64,000 nucleotides of DNA from positions 1 through 64,000 of the forward strand of contig CAYQPF010000010.1 of NCBI GenBank assembly GCA_964419225.1, given 5' to 3'. The position numbers were made by a program, and so were the translations under genes. Origin of the DNA: CAYQPF01 sp964419225 (GTDB lineage: Bacteria; Cloacimonadota; Cloacimonadia; Cloacimonadales; CAYQPF01). The notes under the pieces are model-generated. The model was given only the letters and a program-made list of their open reading frames with translations. It was not told the DNA's origin and did no database searches. Positions 28,096 through 36,854 of the stretch are shown piece after piece (the first letter of the stretch is position 1; the number at the start of each line of letters is the position of its first letter).

Positions 28096-30093
28096 ATGAA
28101 GAAAATAATATTAATAGCATTGTGCATAATTACAATTAGTTTAATTTTCGGAAAATCAATCATAGATACTGACTCGAGAACACTGATAAATAATTCTCTT
28201 ATGGAATCTGGTAACTATAATTTAAATTTCACTAATTTTGGATGTATGGGAGAATTTAGTAACATGGACTACGGTTTAGAATATCCCAGGGGATCAGGAG
28301 TCAATTATCTTTATCAAAGTGCTTTTTGGGTAGCTGGTAAAAAGTATCGGAGAAACTCAGAGGGAATCAAGCTTTATTGGAAAAATTGGCCACCCGTAGC
28401 ACAAAACGATTACTGTGTTCAGGGAGATGAATATTACAATAGTCATACTGGATTACAAGCTGTTATAGACACACTGACAACAGTCGGTTTTGATGGAGAT
28501 GCAGATCTTTTCGAGATGTTGCCAGCTTATAATACTGTTGAAAGCAATCTTATTCCCAATTATGCAATTTATAATACTCAGGATAATGTTTTAACCAGTA
28601 TTTTGGGTTATCCACATCCCAGGGACTTCAGTGTAATCGATCCGCAAAATACCTGGTGTTTTACTCAACCTGTTTATGAAAATGCAGATTATCCTGGCTT
28701 TGAAACTAAATCATCTTTTTCTTATGATTATAGTCCTTTCAACAATGTCTTGGAGAGAGACTATGGTTCTAGTTGCACTATGAATACTCATATTCCCCTG
28801 GGCATTGCGATAGTTCAACAAGCATTCACGTGGCCAGTACAAAACTATGCTAATATGTGTTTTATTAAAACAAGACTATACAATTCCAGTACAATAGACA
28901 CATTGTTTGATCTTGCTCTAAGTAATTATGTGGATGCAGATTGTGGAAGCAATTCAGGCGATGACAAGAGTGGTTACGATAGAACAGAAGGGCATGAGTT
29001 TGCTTTTAGCTATGATTCTGATAGTGATAATGGAGTTACACCCGGATATATTGGTTCAAAAGTATTCTATAATCAGGATAATGCTCAGAGGAGTTGCTGG
29101 TATTGGAAAATTGGAAATGGACCTCATGATAACAATCCATTATCGCTTACACCCTCACCCAGAAAAACGGCAAATGAAAAATACTGGTTAATGACGAGTA
29201 GAAATCCTGATGAAACAAAATTTACGAAGTTAAGAAAAACCCCAACAGAAAACCCAAATCCAATTTTTAATCAACCTGATGCTGTTGATACCAGATTTCT
29301 CAACTCCTTCTGTGGTGCTCAACCCGGAACACCGGACTATAACAATCCCAATCTGAGATGGAATCTTGCTCCCGGGCAGTTTGTAGATTTCTATACCGTT
29401 ATCTTCCTGGGAAACAGTCTGGAAGAATTGCAGGAACTTAGTGTAATGGCTACAGATTTGTATAACAGCAATTTCAATCCTGCAGCTTTTACCGGACTGC
29501 CAAGTCTTCCCTATCTTTACAATCTGCAATCTACCAACGATACTTCTATCAAAGTTAAATGGTATAATTACAATCAACCTGAGGAAACCAGAGTCTATTG
29601 GAAAGAAGCTGAAGCTCCTGCGAGTACTTGGCAATACACAGTTGCAGCACCTCAGGATACAACGATGACTCTGTCAAACCTGACCTACGATCAAGCGTAT
29701 AAAGTTAAAATTGTCGGAATAACAAATCTCAATGGTACCGAACCTGTATATTTGGAATCATCCACGAAGGTAAAAATTGCTGGTGAAATAGCTAATGAGG
29801 ATGATATTTCTGACACACCTGAAATCGTTTTAAGTAATTATCCTAATCCTTTTAATCCTGAAACAACAATATCCTTCAATATTCCTAAGGATGGCAAAGT
29901 TGAACTGGCAATATTCAATATCAAAGGGCAGAAAATAAAGACTCTGGTCAATGAGAGTAAGCCAAGAGGGAGTCACACTGTGACATGGAATGGGAAGAGC
30001 AGCAACAACAAAAGCGCTTCATCCGGGGTTTATTTCTATAAATTAACATCTAATGGAAAAACCCAAATGAAGAAGATGTTGCTGATGAAGTAA
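28096..30093 (+). CDS. Secreted protein with fibronectin III-like and YPNPFNP-type C-terminal domains
   Basis: The signal peptide (MKKIILIALCIITISLIFG) is followed by a 450-residue body without a named domain; it has aromatic-rich repeats of YHxxx and DADxxSGDDKSGYD, a possible calcium-binding Asp/Asn loop near residues 278-295. A fibronectin III-like module spans about 475-560 and the sorting-type domain the last 80 residues (NYPNPFNPETTISFN ... SGVYFYKLTSNGKTQMKKM). It is co-transcribed with the upstream lipoprotein, which suggests that the lipoprotein may serve as its anchor or partner; this is inference from gene order only. Confidence 0.82.
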   Translation: MKKIILIALCIITISLIFGKSIIDTDSRTLINNSLMESGNYNLNFTNFGCMGEFSNMDYGLEYPRGSGVNYLYQSAFWVAGKKYRRNSEGIKLYWKNWPPVAQNDYCVQGDEYYNSHTGLQAVIDTLTTVGFDGDADLFEMLPAYNTVESNLIPNYAIYNTQDNVLTSILGYPHPRDFSVIDPQNTWCFTQPVYENADYPGFETKSSFSYDYSPFNNVLERDYGSSCTMNTHIPLGIAIVQQAFTWPVQNYANMCFIKTRLYNSSTIDTLFDLALSNYVDADCGSNSGDDKSGYDRTEGHEFAFSYDSDSDNGVTPGYIGSKVFYNQDNAQRSCWYWKIGNGPHDNNPLSLTPSPRKTANEKYWLMTSRNPDETKFTKLRKTPTENPNPIFNQPDAVDTRFLNSFCGAQPGTPDYNNPNLRWNLAPGQFVDFYTVIFLGNSLEELQELSVMATDLYNSNFNPAAFTGLPSLPYLYNLQSTNDTSIKVKWYNYNQPEETRVYWKEAEAPASTWQYTVAAPQDTTMTLSNLTYDQAYKVKIVGITNLNGTEPVYLESSTKVKIAGEIANEDDISDTPEIVLSNYPNPFNPETTISFNIPKDGKVELAIFNIKGQKIKTLVNESKPRGSHTVTWNGKSSNNKSASSGVYFYKLTSNGKTQMKKMLLMK

Positions 30094-30140
30094 CGAGTGA
30101 CGTGTGACGAGTGACGAGTGACGTGTGAAGAGTGATGAGT
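30094..30140. repeat. GAGTGACGTGT short tandem repeat
   Basis: Directly after the surface-protein stop codon, GTGACGAGTGACGTGT-type units repeat about five times with small variations. Further on in the 30171-30390 spacer are an ACACAGACTAACACTGAC fragment (about 30231) and a GTTAGTTGTTAGT fragment. Confidence 0.7.
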
Positions 30141-30146
30141 ATAGTG

Positions 30147-30170
30147 GGGTGCAAGAGATTGCACCCTTTT
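30147..30170 (+). terminator. Intrinsic terminator of the surface-protein operon
   Basis: A perfect 8-bp stem (GGGTGCAA at 30147-30154, TTGCACCC at 30159-30166) with a GAGA loop is followed by TTTT. Confidence 0.8.
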
Positions 30171-30393
30171 CATTTTGACAATACAACATATTTTTTTATC
30201 ATACTAACGGGTTGGTATTAGCAAAGTAGCACAGACTAACACTGACAATATAGTTGTTAGTTGTTAGTAATGGGGAGAGAAAGAATTGCCACAAAAAGGC
30301 ACAAGAAACACAAAAAGAGATATTATCGACAGCATTAATAACACAAATTGCAAAAGAGAAAGACAAAATTCTACATTCAACTAAAAACAATAC

Positions 30394-30422
30394 TTGACAT
30401 TAATCTTAGGCATTAGTATAAA
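30394..30422 (+). promoter_or_regulatory. Sigma-70-type promoter of the amino-acid ABC operon
   Basis: TTGACA (30394-30399), a 17-bp spacer and TATAAA (30417-30422) precede the binding-protein gene by about 31 bp. Confidence 0.8.
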
Positions 30423-30453
30423 TTGTTTAAATTAAAAAATCGGGAGGTTCAGG

Positions 30454-31221
30454 ATGAGATTAGTACACAAAATCTTAGTCTTAGGGGTAATATTTGTAAT
30501 TTTAATGAGTATGTTCAGTTGCAAAGGGAAGACTCAGGAGAAATTAATTATTGGAACATCAGCAGAGTATCCGCCTTTTGAGTACAAAGAGGGTGGCAAA
30601 TTTGTCGGCTTTGATATTGAAATAGCTCAGGCAATAGCAGACAAATTAGGTTTAACTCTGGAAGTTGTGGACATGTCCTTTGATTCTTTGGTTCCTTCCT
30701 TAACAGCGAACAAGATTGATGTGGCTATTGCAGCTATGACGATCAATGCAGACAGAGAGAAAGTTGTAAAATTCTCTGTACCTTACTATATGACCAATCA
30801 GGCACTTCTGGCACCTAAAGACACCAAACTGGTAATTACCAGTGCAGAAGATATAACCAAATATAAAGTTGGTGTTCAGAATGGAACAACAGGTCAAACC
30901 TGGATCGATGAAAATTTAATAACACCCGGAAAAATGAAGAAAGATGCTCTGAAAAAGTATGATACAAATATTGAAGCAGTTACAGATTTAATTAATGGTA
31001 ACATTGATCTGGTTATAATTGATGATGTTGTAGCTAAAGGTTATGAAAAAGCAAAGAATGTAAAATCAATATTCTTGATTGAAACTAATGAATCTTATGG
31101 AATCGCTTTCCCTAAAGATTCACCTAAGTATGAGAAGATCAACAAAGCTCTTCAGGAAGTTATGGCTTCACCGAAGTGGCAGGAATTACTCGACAAATAC
31201 ATAATTGGAAAAATCCAGTAG
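30454..31221 (+). CDS. Polar amino-acid ABC transporter substrate-binding lipoprotein
   Basis: This is the solute-binding protein of a family 3 (polar amino acid) importer, anchored by a lipobox Cys (MSMFSC, residue 23). The family pattern is present: LIIGTSAEYPPFEYKEGGKF + VGFDIEIAQAIADKLG, then VDMSFDSLVPSLTANKIDVA and MTINADREKVVKFSVPYY, and KYKVGVQNGTTGQTWIDEN. The ligand cannot be assigned with certainty; an amino acid such as Arg, Gln or His is likely. GGGAGG precedes the ATG. First gene of a four-gene transporter operon. Confidence 0.93.
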   Translation: MRLVHKILVLGVIFVILMSMFSCKGKTQEKLIIGTSAEYPPFEYKEGGKFVGFDIEIAQAIADKLGLTLEVVDMSFDSLVPSLTANKIDVAIAAMTINADREKVVKFSVPYYMTNQALLAPKDTKLVITSAEDITKYKVGVQNGTTGQTWIDENLITPGKMKKDALKKYDTNIEAVTDLINGNIDLVIIDDVVAKGYEKAKNVKSIFLIETNESYGIAFPKDSPKYEKINKALQEVMASPKWQELLDKYIIGKIQ

Positions 31222-31235
31222 TAAAAATTTAATAT

Positions 31236-31260
31236 ATGGGCAGGCGTTTCGTCTGCCCAT
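31236..31260 (+). other. Hairpin between binding protein and permease genes
   Basis: An 8-bp perfect stem (ATGGGCAG at 31236-31243, CTGCCCAT at 31253-31260) has no T tract after it. Such intercistronic hairpins commonly protect the 3' end of binding-protein mRNA and give higher expression than the permease genes. Confidence 0.6.
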
Positions 31261-31290
31261 AATTGTTTGAACAGCTAAAGGGAAAATAAT

Positions 31291-31992
31291 ATGATAGATA
31301 TATCACAGATTTTATTTAATATTCTGGAAGCAAGTAAAGTAATTCTGACGAATTCACCCTATCTACTCAAAGGGATCCTTGTTGCTGTGGAAATCACAGT
31401 GTTATCGATGGCATTAGGGTTGGTCTTAGGAATATTTATAGCTTTCACCAAGATCTATGGATCCAAGACGATGAAGAGGGTTGTCGGGTTCTACGAATGG
31501 ATAATGCGGGGTCTGCCGATTCTGGTACTGCTATTCATTATCTATTTTGGGTTACCGACATTAGGAATTCAGTGTGATCCCTTCTTATCCATTGTTTTAG
31601 CCTTGGGATTGGCTTCTTCAGCATATCAGGCACAGATCTACCGCGGAGCAATCCTTTCGATAGGTTCTGAACAGATGGAAGCCGGATTGACGCTGGGACT
31701 GAACAAATTTCAAACTTTGTTCTACATTATCCTGCCTCAGGCAGTCCGCTTATCCTTACCAGGTTTTACCAACGAATTTACAATTGTTCTGAAAGATTCT
31801 CCGCTGGCATATGCAGTGGGAATTGCAGAAATACTCAAAAACGGGCATGATATCATTTTACAGACTTATCGTCCTTTCGAGATTTACTTTGCCTGTTCTA
31901 TTATATATTTTTGTTTATTTCAACTGTTTTATTTTATTTTTACCCAAATAGCTAAACGCTATGAAGTCCCCGGGTACATCTTGGAAGTTTAA
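31291..31992 (+). CDS. Polar amino-acid ABC transporter permease, first
   Basis: A 233-aa inner-membrane protein with about five hydrophobic helices and the His/Glu/Gln-type permease motifs: the N-terminal segment LKGILVAVEITVLSMALGLV, IMRGLPILVLLFIIYFGLP, and the EAA loop EQMEAGLTLGLNKFQTLFYI + ILPQAVRLSLPGF that contacts the ATPase. A second, distinct permease follows the ATPase gene, so the channel is probably a heterodimer. The stop is 11 bp before the ATPase start. Confidence 0.93.
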   Translation: MIDISQILFNILEASKVILTNSPYLLKGILVAVEITVLSMALGLVLGIFIAFTKIYGSKTMKRVVGFYEWIMRGLPILVLLFIIYFGLPTLGIQCDPFLSIVLALGLASSAYQAQIYRGAILSIGSEQMEAGLTLGLNKFQTLFYIILPQAVRLSLPGFTNEFTIVLKDSPLAYAVGIAEILKNGHDIILQTYRPFEIYFACSIIYFCLFQLFYFIFTQIAKRYEVPGYILEV

Positions 31993-32002
31993 GGAGAAGA
32001 AT

Positions 32003-32764
32003 ATGGAGCAACCTTTATTAAGAGTCGAGAATGTAAAAAAAGCATTTGGAAAGAACACTGTATTAGATGGTGTTTCTTTTACGATGAACAAAGCAGATGT
32101 GAAAGTAATAATTGGTTCTTCCGGGACAGGAAAATCAACATTACTGCGTTGTATAAATTTATTAGCACCCCCTGATGCGGGAAAGATCTTTTTAGCAGAT
32201 GTGGAAGTTACGGCTATGAAAAGGAATATACAGTCAATCCGTCAGAAGATCGGGATGGTTTTTCAGCATTTTGCCTTATTCAATCATTTAACAGCTTTGG
32301 ACAATGTGGCGATGGGTTTATTGAAGGTCAAGAAGCTGCCTAAAGCACAAGCATATGAGAAGGCAATTTTCGAGTTATCGAGAGTAGGATTGGAAGGACA
32401 TAAAGAGAAGTATCCGGCTCAACTTTCCGGCGGACAAAAGCAAAGAGTAGGGATTGCCAGAGCTCTGGCCATGGATCCGTTGATCATGCTTTTTGATGAA
32501 CCGACCTCGGCACTTGATCCTGAGTTGATCGGCGAAGTGCTGGGTGTGATGAAACAGTTGGCTAAAGACGGGATGACCATGATCTGTGTAACGCATGAGA
32601 TGGGTTTTGCCAGATCTGTAGCATCAGAGATCATCTTTATGGAAGGAGGAAAGATCATTGAGCAAGCCTCTCCACAGGAAATGTTCAGCAATGCCCAACA
32701 TCCCCGTACTAAAGCCTTCCTTGGTAAGATATCCGAACTTTACGGTGAGCATCAAGGTCAATAA
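32003..32764 (+). CDS. Polar amino-acid ABC transporter ATPase
   Basis: The 253-aa cytoplasmic ATPase has Walker A GSSGTGKST near residues 38-46, the Q-loop (GMVFQHFALFNHLT), the signature LSGGQKQRVGIARAL, Walker B IMLFDEPTSALDPE and the H-loop CVTHEMGFA. These match the GlnQ/HisP group. AAGGAG at 31991-31996 fixes the start at 32003 rather than at an in-frame ATG at 31961 inside the permease gene. Confidence 0.95.
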   Translation: MEQPLLRVENVKKAFGKNTVLDGVSFTMNKADVKVIIGSSGTGKSTLLRCINLLAPPDAGKIFLADVEVTAMKRNIQSIRQKIGMVFQHFALFNHLTALDNVAMGLLKVKKLPKAQAYEKAIFELSRVGLEGHKEKYPAQLSGGQKQRVGIARALAMDPLIMLFDEPTSALDPELIGEVLGVMKQLAKDGMTMICVTHEMGFARSVASEIIFMEGGKIIEQASPQEMFSNAQHPRTKAFLGKISELYGEHQGQ

Positions 32765-32781
32765 AGGCAAGGAGCCAGGTT

Positions 32782-33456
32782 ATGGATTTTTTTATTCAAT
32801 TACAAAGTTACCTGCCTTATTTAGGTAAAGGTCTTTTATTAACAATAGAGTTAACTCTGATCTCAGGGATATTGGGATTTTTTGCTGCTATACCATTGGT
32901 TGTGGCTGTGCTTTATGGAAATCCCTTCTTCAAGACCTTATGCAAGGGGATAATCACTCTTGTCCGGGGTACACCACTGCTGGTACAGCTTTTCTTTATT
33001 TATTTCGGATTGCCGGTGATCGGGATCAAACTCAGTCCTTTTTTGGCAGCAGTTATCGGATTTGTCCTGAATTCCGCAGCGTATCAGGCCGAGTATATGA
33101 AGGGCGGTTTTCTGGCAATTCCCAGAGAGCAGATGGAAGCCGGATATTCGATGGGTTTGAGTAAGTGGCAGGTCATCAGACTTGTTATTTTTCCGCAAGC
33201 TTTCCGCTTTTCAATCCCCTCTTTATCCAATGAATTAGTGTATCTGGTTAAATACACTTCGGTCGCCTATATTATTCAAGTGCCGGAGCTCTTTGCCCAG
33301 GCCAAGTTCTTTGCCTCAGACACTTATTACTTCCTGCAAATCTTCAGTTTGATCGGAGTTGTTTATTTGTTTTTGGTTTATGCAATTACCAAGCTGACTG
33401 ACTGGCTGGAGAAGAAATTGTATATACCGGGGTTTGAAGTAGCACATCTTAAATAG
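32782..33456 (+). CDS. Polar amino-acid ABC transporter permease, second
   Basis: The 224-aa inner-membrane permease is paralogous to the one at 31291: LGKGLLLTIELTLISGILGF, LVRGTPLLVQLFFIYFGLP, then the EAA loop EQMEAGYSMGLSKWQVIRLV + IFPQAFRFSIPSL. It completes the transporter operon. The ribosome-binding site is AAGGAG at 32768-32773. A short repeat run (GTGTCAG units) begins right at its stop codon. Confidence 0.93.
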   Translation: MDFFIQLQSYLPYLGKGLLLTIELTLISGILGFFAAIPLVVAVLYGNPFFKTLCKGIITLVRGTPLLVQLFFIYFGLPVIGIKLSPFLAAVIGFVLNSAAYQAEYMKGGFLAIPREQMEAGYSMGLSKWQVIRLVIFPQAFRFSIPSLSNELVYLVKYTSVAYIIQVPELFAQAKFFASDTYYFLQIFSLIGVVYLFLVYAITKLTDWLEKKLYIPGFEVAHLK

Positions 33457-33480
33457 GTGTCAGGTGTCAGGTGTCAGTGG
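33457..33480. repeat. GTGTCAG tandem repeat
   Basis: Three tandem GTGTCAG units directly abut the stop codon of the permease gene. The same motif recurs at about 15379, 18918, 49868 and, inverted, 47268. Confidence 0.75.
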
Positions 33481-33627
33481 GAGAAGGGAAGGAAAGATAT
33501 AGTTGTTTATTGTTAGTTGAGAGTTGGGAGATATTTTATTGACTAAATTGGTTAAAAATTAGATTGATTCTATAGATAAATCTTGGGGCAGATGATGAGT
33601 CTGCTCCTTTTATAAATGGAGGTATTA

Positions 33628-33834
33628 ATGAAAACCATATTCACATTTAAAGATGAGCATTTAGGGAGTTACTATGTAGTAATTCCCAAAATTAGAGAGA
33701 TCAGCAAGGGATTGGGAAGTGTAGTGATCACATATGATAATGGTGACAAGCGCAACATAGAGTCTAATGAAACCGAAAAGCTTATGCTGGAACTTGTCAA
33801 AGCTATCGAAGAATATTATAGTTACAAATTATAG
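33628..33834 (+). CDS. Small protein of unknown function
   Basis: The 68-aa protein is acidic and mixed alpha/beta: strands at the N-terminus (KTIFTF, GSYYVVIPKI, GSVVITYDNGDKRNI) and one C-terminal helix (ETEKLMLELVKAIEEYY). No family recognised. GGAGG at 33618-33622 sets the start at 33628, not the in-frame ATG at 33616 that overlaps the ribosome-binding site. It lies 18 bp before gmhA and is likely the first gene of that operon. Confidence 0.65.
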   Translation: MKTIFTFKDEHLGSYYVVIPKIREISKGLGSVVITYDNGDKRNIESNETEKLMLELVKAIEEYYSYKL

Positions 33835-33852
33835 TTATAAATAGAGAGAAAG

Positions 33853-34440
33853 ATGAAAGCACATTTAAAGAATTCATATCTGGAGAGTTTAAAACTGCTT
33901 CAGGATTTTGTTTCAAAGGAAAAGAATATAGAGATCACAGAACAAATTTCAAAAGATTTGGCTTCCTGTTTTTCAACAGGCGGGAAAGCCTTGATTGCCG
34001 GAAACGGTGGCAGTACCTGTGATTCCATGCACTTTGCCGAAGAGTTTACAGGGCGTTACCGAAAGAACCGCAGACCTTTGCCGGCGATATCCTTATCCGA
34101 TGCCTCCCATATCACCTGTGTAGCCAACGATTTCGGCTTCGATGAAATCTTTGCCAGAGGAGTGGAAGCCTTTGGTAAGCCCGGAGACTTTTTTCTGGCC
34201 ATATCGACCAGTGGAAATTCGCCCAATATTATCAAAGCTGTAAAAAAGGCACAGGAACTTGGCTTGAAAACTGTGGGACTTTTGGGTAAAGACGGCGGTG
34301 TTTTGAAGGGAGTCTGCGATTATGAGTTTATAATCCCGGCAGTAACTTCTGACAGGATTCAAGAAATCCACATGACCATTTTGCATATCATTATTGAAGG
34401 GGTGGAAAGAATAATCTTCCCGGAAAACTATGAAGAGTAA
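33853..34440 (+). CDS. gmhA: Sedoheptulose 7-phosphate isomerase GmhA
   Basis: GmhA converts D-sedoheptulose 7-phosphate to D-glycero-D-manno-heptose 7-phosphate, the first step to LPS-core or S-layer heptose. The SIS fold signature is present: GGKALIAGNGGSTCDSMHFA + EEFTGRYRKNRRPLPAISL, AISTSGNSPNIIKAVKKAQE and the C-terminal EIHMTILHIIIEGVE. At 195 aa it is full length. The remaining heptose genes (hldE, gmhB, hldD) are not in this window. It overlaps the EamA gene by 11 bp. Confidence 0.93.
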   Translation: MKAHLKNSYLESLKLLQDFVSKEKNIEITEQISKDLASCFSTGGKALIAGNGGSTCDSMHFAEEFTGRYRKNRRPLPAISLSDASHITCVANDFGFDEIFARGVEAFGKPGDFFLAISTSGNSPNIIKAVKKAQELGLKTVGLLGKDGGVLKGVCDYEFIIPAVTSDRIQEIHMTILHIIIEGVERIIFPENYEE

Positions 34441-35305
34441 ATACTTACACGGCATCATCACGATGGTGTTATCGAGTCTGGTTTTCTCGATCATGGCTAT
34501 ATTTGTCAAGATGGCGGCCGGTGTTAATATCTATTTGATAACTACGATGCGGTTTGCAACAGGCATTATTGTTGTATTGATCATTTTGAAATTAAGTAAG
34601 ATGAAGCTGGATCTTAAGAATCGTAAATGGCTGATCATCCGGGGCATCAGCGGTTCTATCTCTGTATTTATGTTTTTCTACGGGATTGTGTATATCGGAT
34701 TAGGAAAGGGAACCATGCTGAACTATACCTATCCTATTTTTGCCACTCTTTTTGCTCCTTTCTTTTTGAAGGAGAAAATCAAACCTGATATTATTCTGGC
34801 AATTATCGTTGCTTTTATCGGAGTGTTTTTTCTCGTCAAACCGGATGGTCTGAACAGTTTTGACTACCGTGATCTAATGCCCTTGAGCGGAGCTGTATCG
34901 GCAGGTATAGCAATTATGAGTATCAAAAAACTACGGGAAGATACCTCGGCTTATTCAATTTTCTTTGCTTTTTCCATGATTGGAAGTGCTATGTTTATTA
35001 TCCCGGCAGTTAATAATGGCATTAATTATTCTGTCAATATTTGGGGACTCTTGTTACTGATAGGCGTTCTTTCTGCTGTTGCTCAACTGTTATTGACATA
35101 TTCCTACAAATTTGTGGGAGCTGCCGAGGGAAGTATTGTCGCATTTATGGTCCCGGCGTTTAATATTGTGCTGGGAATTTTATTCTTCAATGAGAAATTT
35201 ACGAGTACTATGATTTTTGGTTGTTGCCTTGTTTTTGTAGCCTGTTTATATACGATATTTAAAGAAGAGATAAGCAAAAAAATCTATCTCAGGAGTGATA
35301 TATGA
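34430..35305 (+). CDS. EamA/DMT family transporter
   Basis: An inner-membrane protein of 291 aa with about ten hydrophobic segments in two EamA repeats (first about 5-130, second about 145-280). The second repeat includes YSYKFVGAAEGSIVAFMVPA + FNIVLGILFFNEKF, the typical ending. Members of this superfamily move metabolites out of cells; the substrate here is not evident. It overlaps gmhA by 11 bp and gpsA by 4 bp (ATGA), so it is translationally coupled to both. Confidence 0.9.
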   Translation: MKSKYLHGIITMVLSSLVFSIMAIFVKMAAGVNIYLITTMRFATGIIVVLIILKLSKMKLDLKNRKWLIIRGISGSISVFMFFYGIVYIGLGKGTMLNYTYPIFATLFAPFFLKEKIKPDIILAIIVAFIGVFFLVKPDGLNSFDYRDLMPLSGAVSAGIAIMSIKKLREDTSAYSIFFAFSMIGSAMFIIPAVNNGINYSVNIWGLLLLIGVLSAVAQLLLTYSYKFVGAAEGSIVAFMVPAFNIVLGILFFNEKFTSTMIFGCCLVFVACLYTIFKEEISKKIYLRSDI

Positions 35306-36282
35306 GAATTTTTGTATTAGGTGCCGGTAACTGGGGTACGACTTTGTCCATCCTCTTTGCAGAGAATAACGATGTATTTCTCTGGACTATAGATCATAAA
35401 GAAGCTGATGATATAAATCTTGCCCGAGAAAATACCAGATTTCTACCTGGTATTAAGCTGCCGGAAAATCTTATCGTGGAAGAGAAGTATTCCACGCAGT
35501 TAACAGAAAATGATTTGATAGTTTTAGCAGTTCCATCCCGCAAAATGAAGGAAGTTGCGATGGAATTGAAGTCACTTGATCTGCCTTCCTATTTGGTTGT
35601 GAATGTATCGAAAGGTGTGGAAGCCAATACTTTGAAGACAGTATATGAAACAATCAAAGAGATTTTGCCCAATGTTCACTTTGCCAATCTTTCCGGACCC
35701 ACAATAGCCCGTGAGATAGCGGAAGGATTACCTGCGAAAGCAATACTTGCTTCACAGGATCTGGGGCTTCTCTTCATGCTGCAGACAGCATTGGAGAATT
35801 CTTTGCTGAAATTCGAGTTCAGTCAGGATGTGAAAGGGATAGAGTTAGCTTCTTCACTGAAAGGATTGATAGCGATTGCGGTGGGATTAGCAGAGGGATT
35901 AGGTTATAAAACCAATGTCATGGGATTGATCATTACCTATGGATTACAGGAGTTTGCGAAAGTCATGCATTTTCTGGGAGTCAAGACTGATACGATTTAT
36001 AACATTTCCGGCATTGGTGACTTGATTACGACTTGTTTATCGGAGAACAGCAGGAACAGGAATTTCGGCAAATTAATGGGTCAGGGATATACCAGAGATG
36101 CGGCTTTGAAGCTGGTAGGCATGGAAGTTGAAGGCGTATCGATGGCAAAAACGGTGCAGAAACTGGCAGCGTTTAATATTTCCATTCCTTTGATTTGTAC
36201 TATAGCGAATATTATATTCAAAGATGATATAGATGTCCGGAAAGAACTTATCGGCACGCTGAATAATATCTCCGCGTTTTAG
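35302..36282 (+). CDS. gpsA: Glycerol-3-phosphate dehydrogenase (NAD(P)+), divergent copy
   Basis: It interconverts dihydroxyacetone phosphate and sn-glycerol 3-phosphate for phospholipid synthesis. The Rossmann motif GAGNWGTTLSILFAEN and NLSGPTIAREIAEGLPAK are present, with the catalytic-Lys segment ELASSLKGLIAIAVGLAEGL and SGIGDLITTCLSENSRNRNF. Compared with the second copy at 40875-41897, the segment K-N is changed to K-G, and TRGI/L is changed to TYGL, so the active-site surroundings differ. The length of 326 aa is normal. CAGGAGT precedes the ATG. Coupling to gmhA and a transporter suggests a specialised role in a cell-envelope pathway (inference). Confidence 0.88.
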   Translation: MRIFVLGAGNWGTTLSILFAENNDVFLWTIDHKEADDINLARENTRFLPGIKLPENLIVEEKYSTQLTENDLIVLAVPSRKMKEVAMELKSLDLPSYLVVNVSKGVEANTLKTVYETIKEILPNVHFANLSGPTIAREIAEGLPAKAILASQDLGLLFMLQTALENSLLKFEFSQDVKGIELASSLKGLIAIAVGLAEGLGYKTNVMGLIITYGLQEFAKVMHFLGVKTDTIYNISGIGDLITTCLSENSRNRNFGKLMGQGYTRDAALKLVGMEVEGVSMAKTVQKLAAFNISIPLICTIANIIFKDDIDVRKELIGTLNNISAF

Positions 36283-36854
36283 GAACGTTGAGTTCATTAT
36301 GGTGAATTATTTATCCACAGAAGAGACACAGATTTCCACAGATTGAGAGAAGATGAATCAATAATTTCAGAACATCTGACCCGTAGTATTTAGATATGAT
36401 ATCAGAAAAAGCGGCAATAATCTGGGTAAAAGAGAGAAGGGATGCTTTTAGAGAGTAACCCCAAAAAGTGAGAATAATGGACTTTATGGACTATATGGAC
36501 TATATGGACAGAATAAATGATTTTGGCGAAGAGAACAGAAAACGGAAAAAACTTTTCGGATTTATCTCACACAGAGGCACAGAGTTCACAGAGGGAAAAA
36601 ACAGCAGTAAATTAATTTTGGGTACAAGTTAGAATATTATCAAAATTAATAATAATCAGAAGAATAAATTTGTAAATTGCATTCACTTAGATCTTTAGAC
36701 AAATGCTAATTTTTATTGAGTAAGAAGTTCTGAATTTATTTATTTTAAAGAACCAGAGTAGTTACTTTTATTAAAGTTCGTATCAAATGACTAGAGGAGA
36801 GATTTTGTATAAACTCCTCCAGTTATAATCTGTAAAATATGCTGCATGCAATGC
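36283..36854. other. 571-bp spacer with short tandem repeats
   Basis: No gene seen. GGACTTTATGGACTATATGG-type units repeat near 36480-36508. CACAGA-rich runs occur near 36315-36345 and 36568-36600. CAGAGTAGTTACTTTT near 36752 resembles the end of the 5214 element imperfectly. Confidence 0.55.

Noticed and set aside
33616..33627. Upstream in-frame ATG of the small gene before gmhA.
   Set aside because: The ATG is part of the TGGAGG ribosome-binding region; the next ATG at 33628 is correctly spaced. The same reasoning applies at 44621 and 57397.
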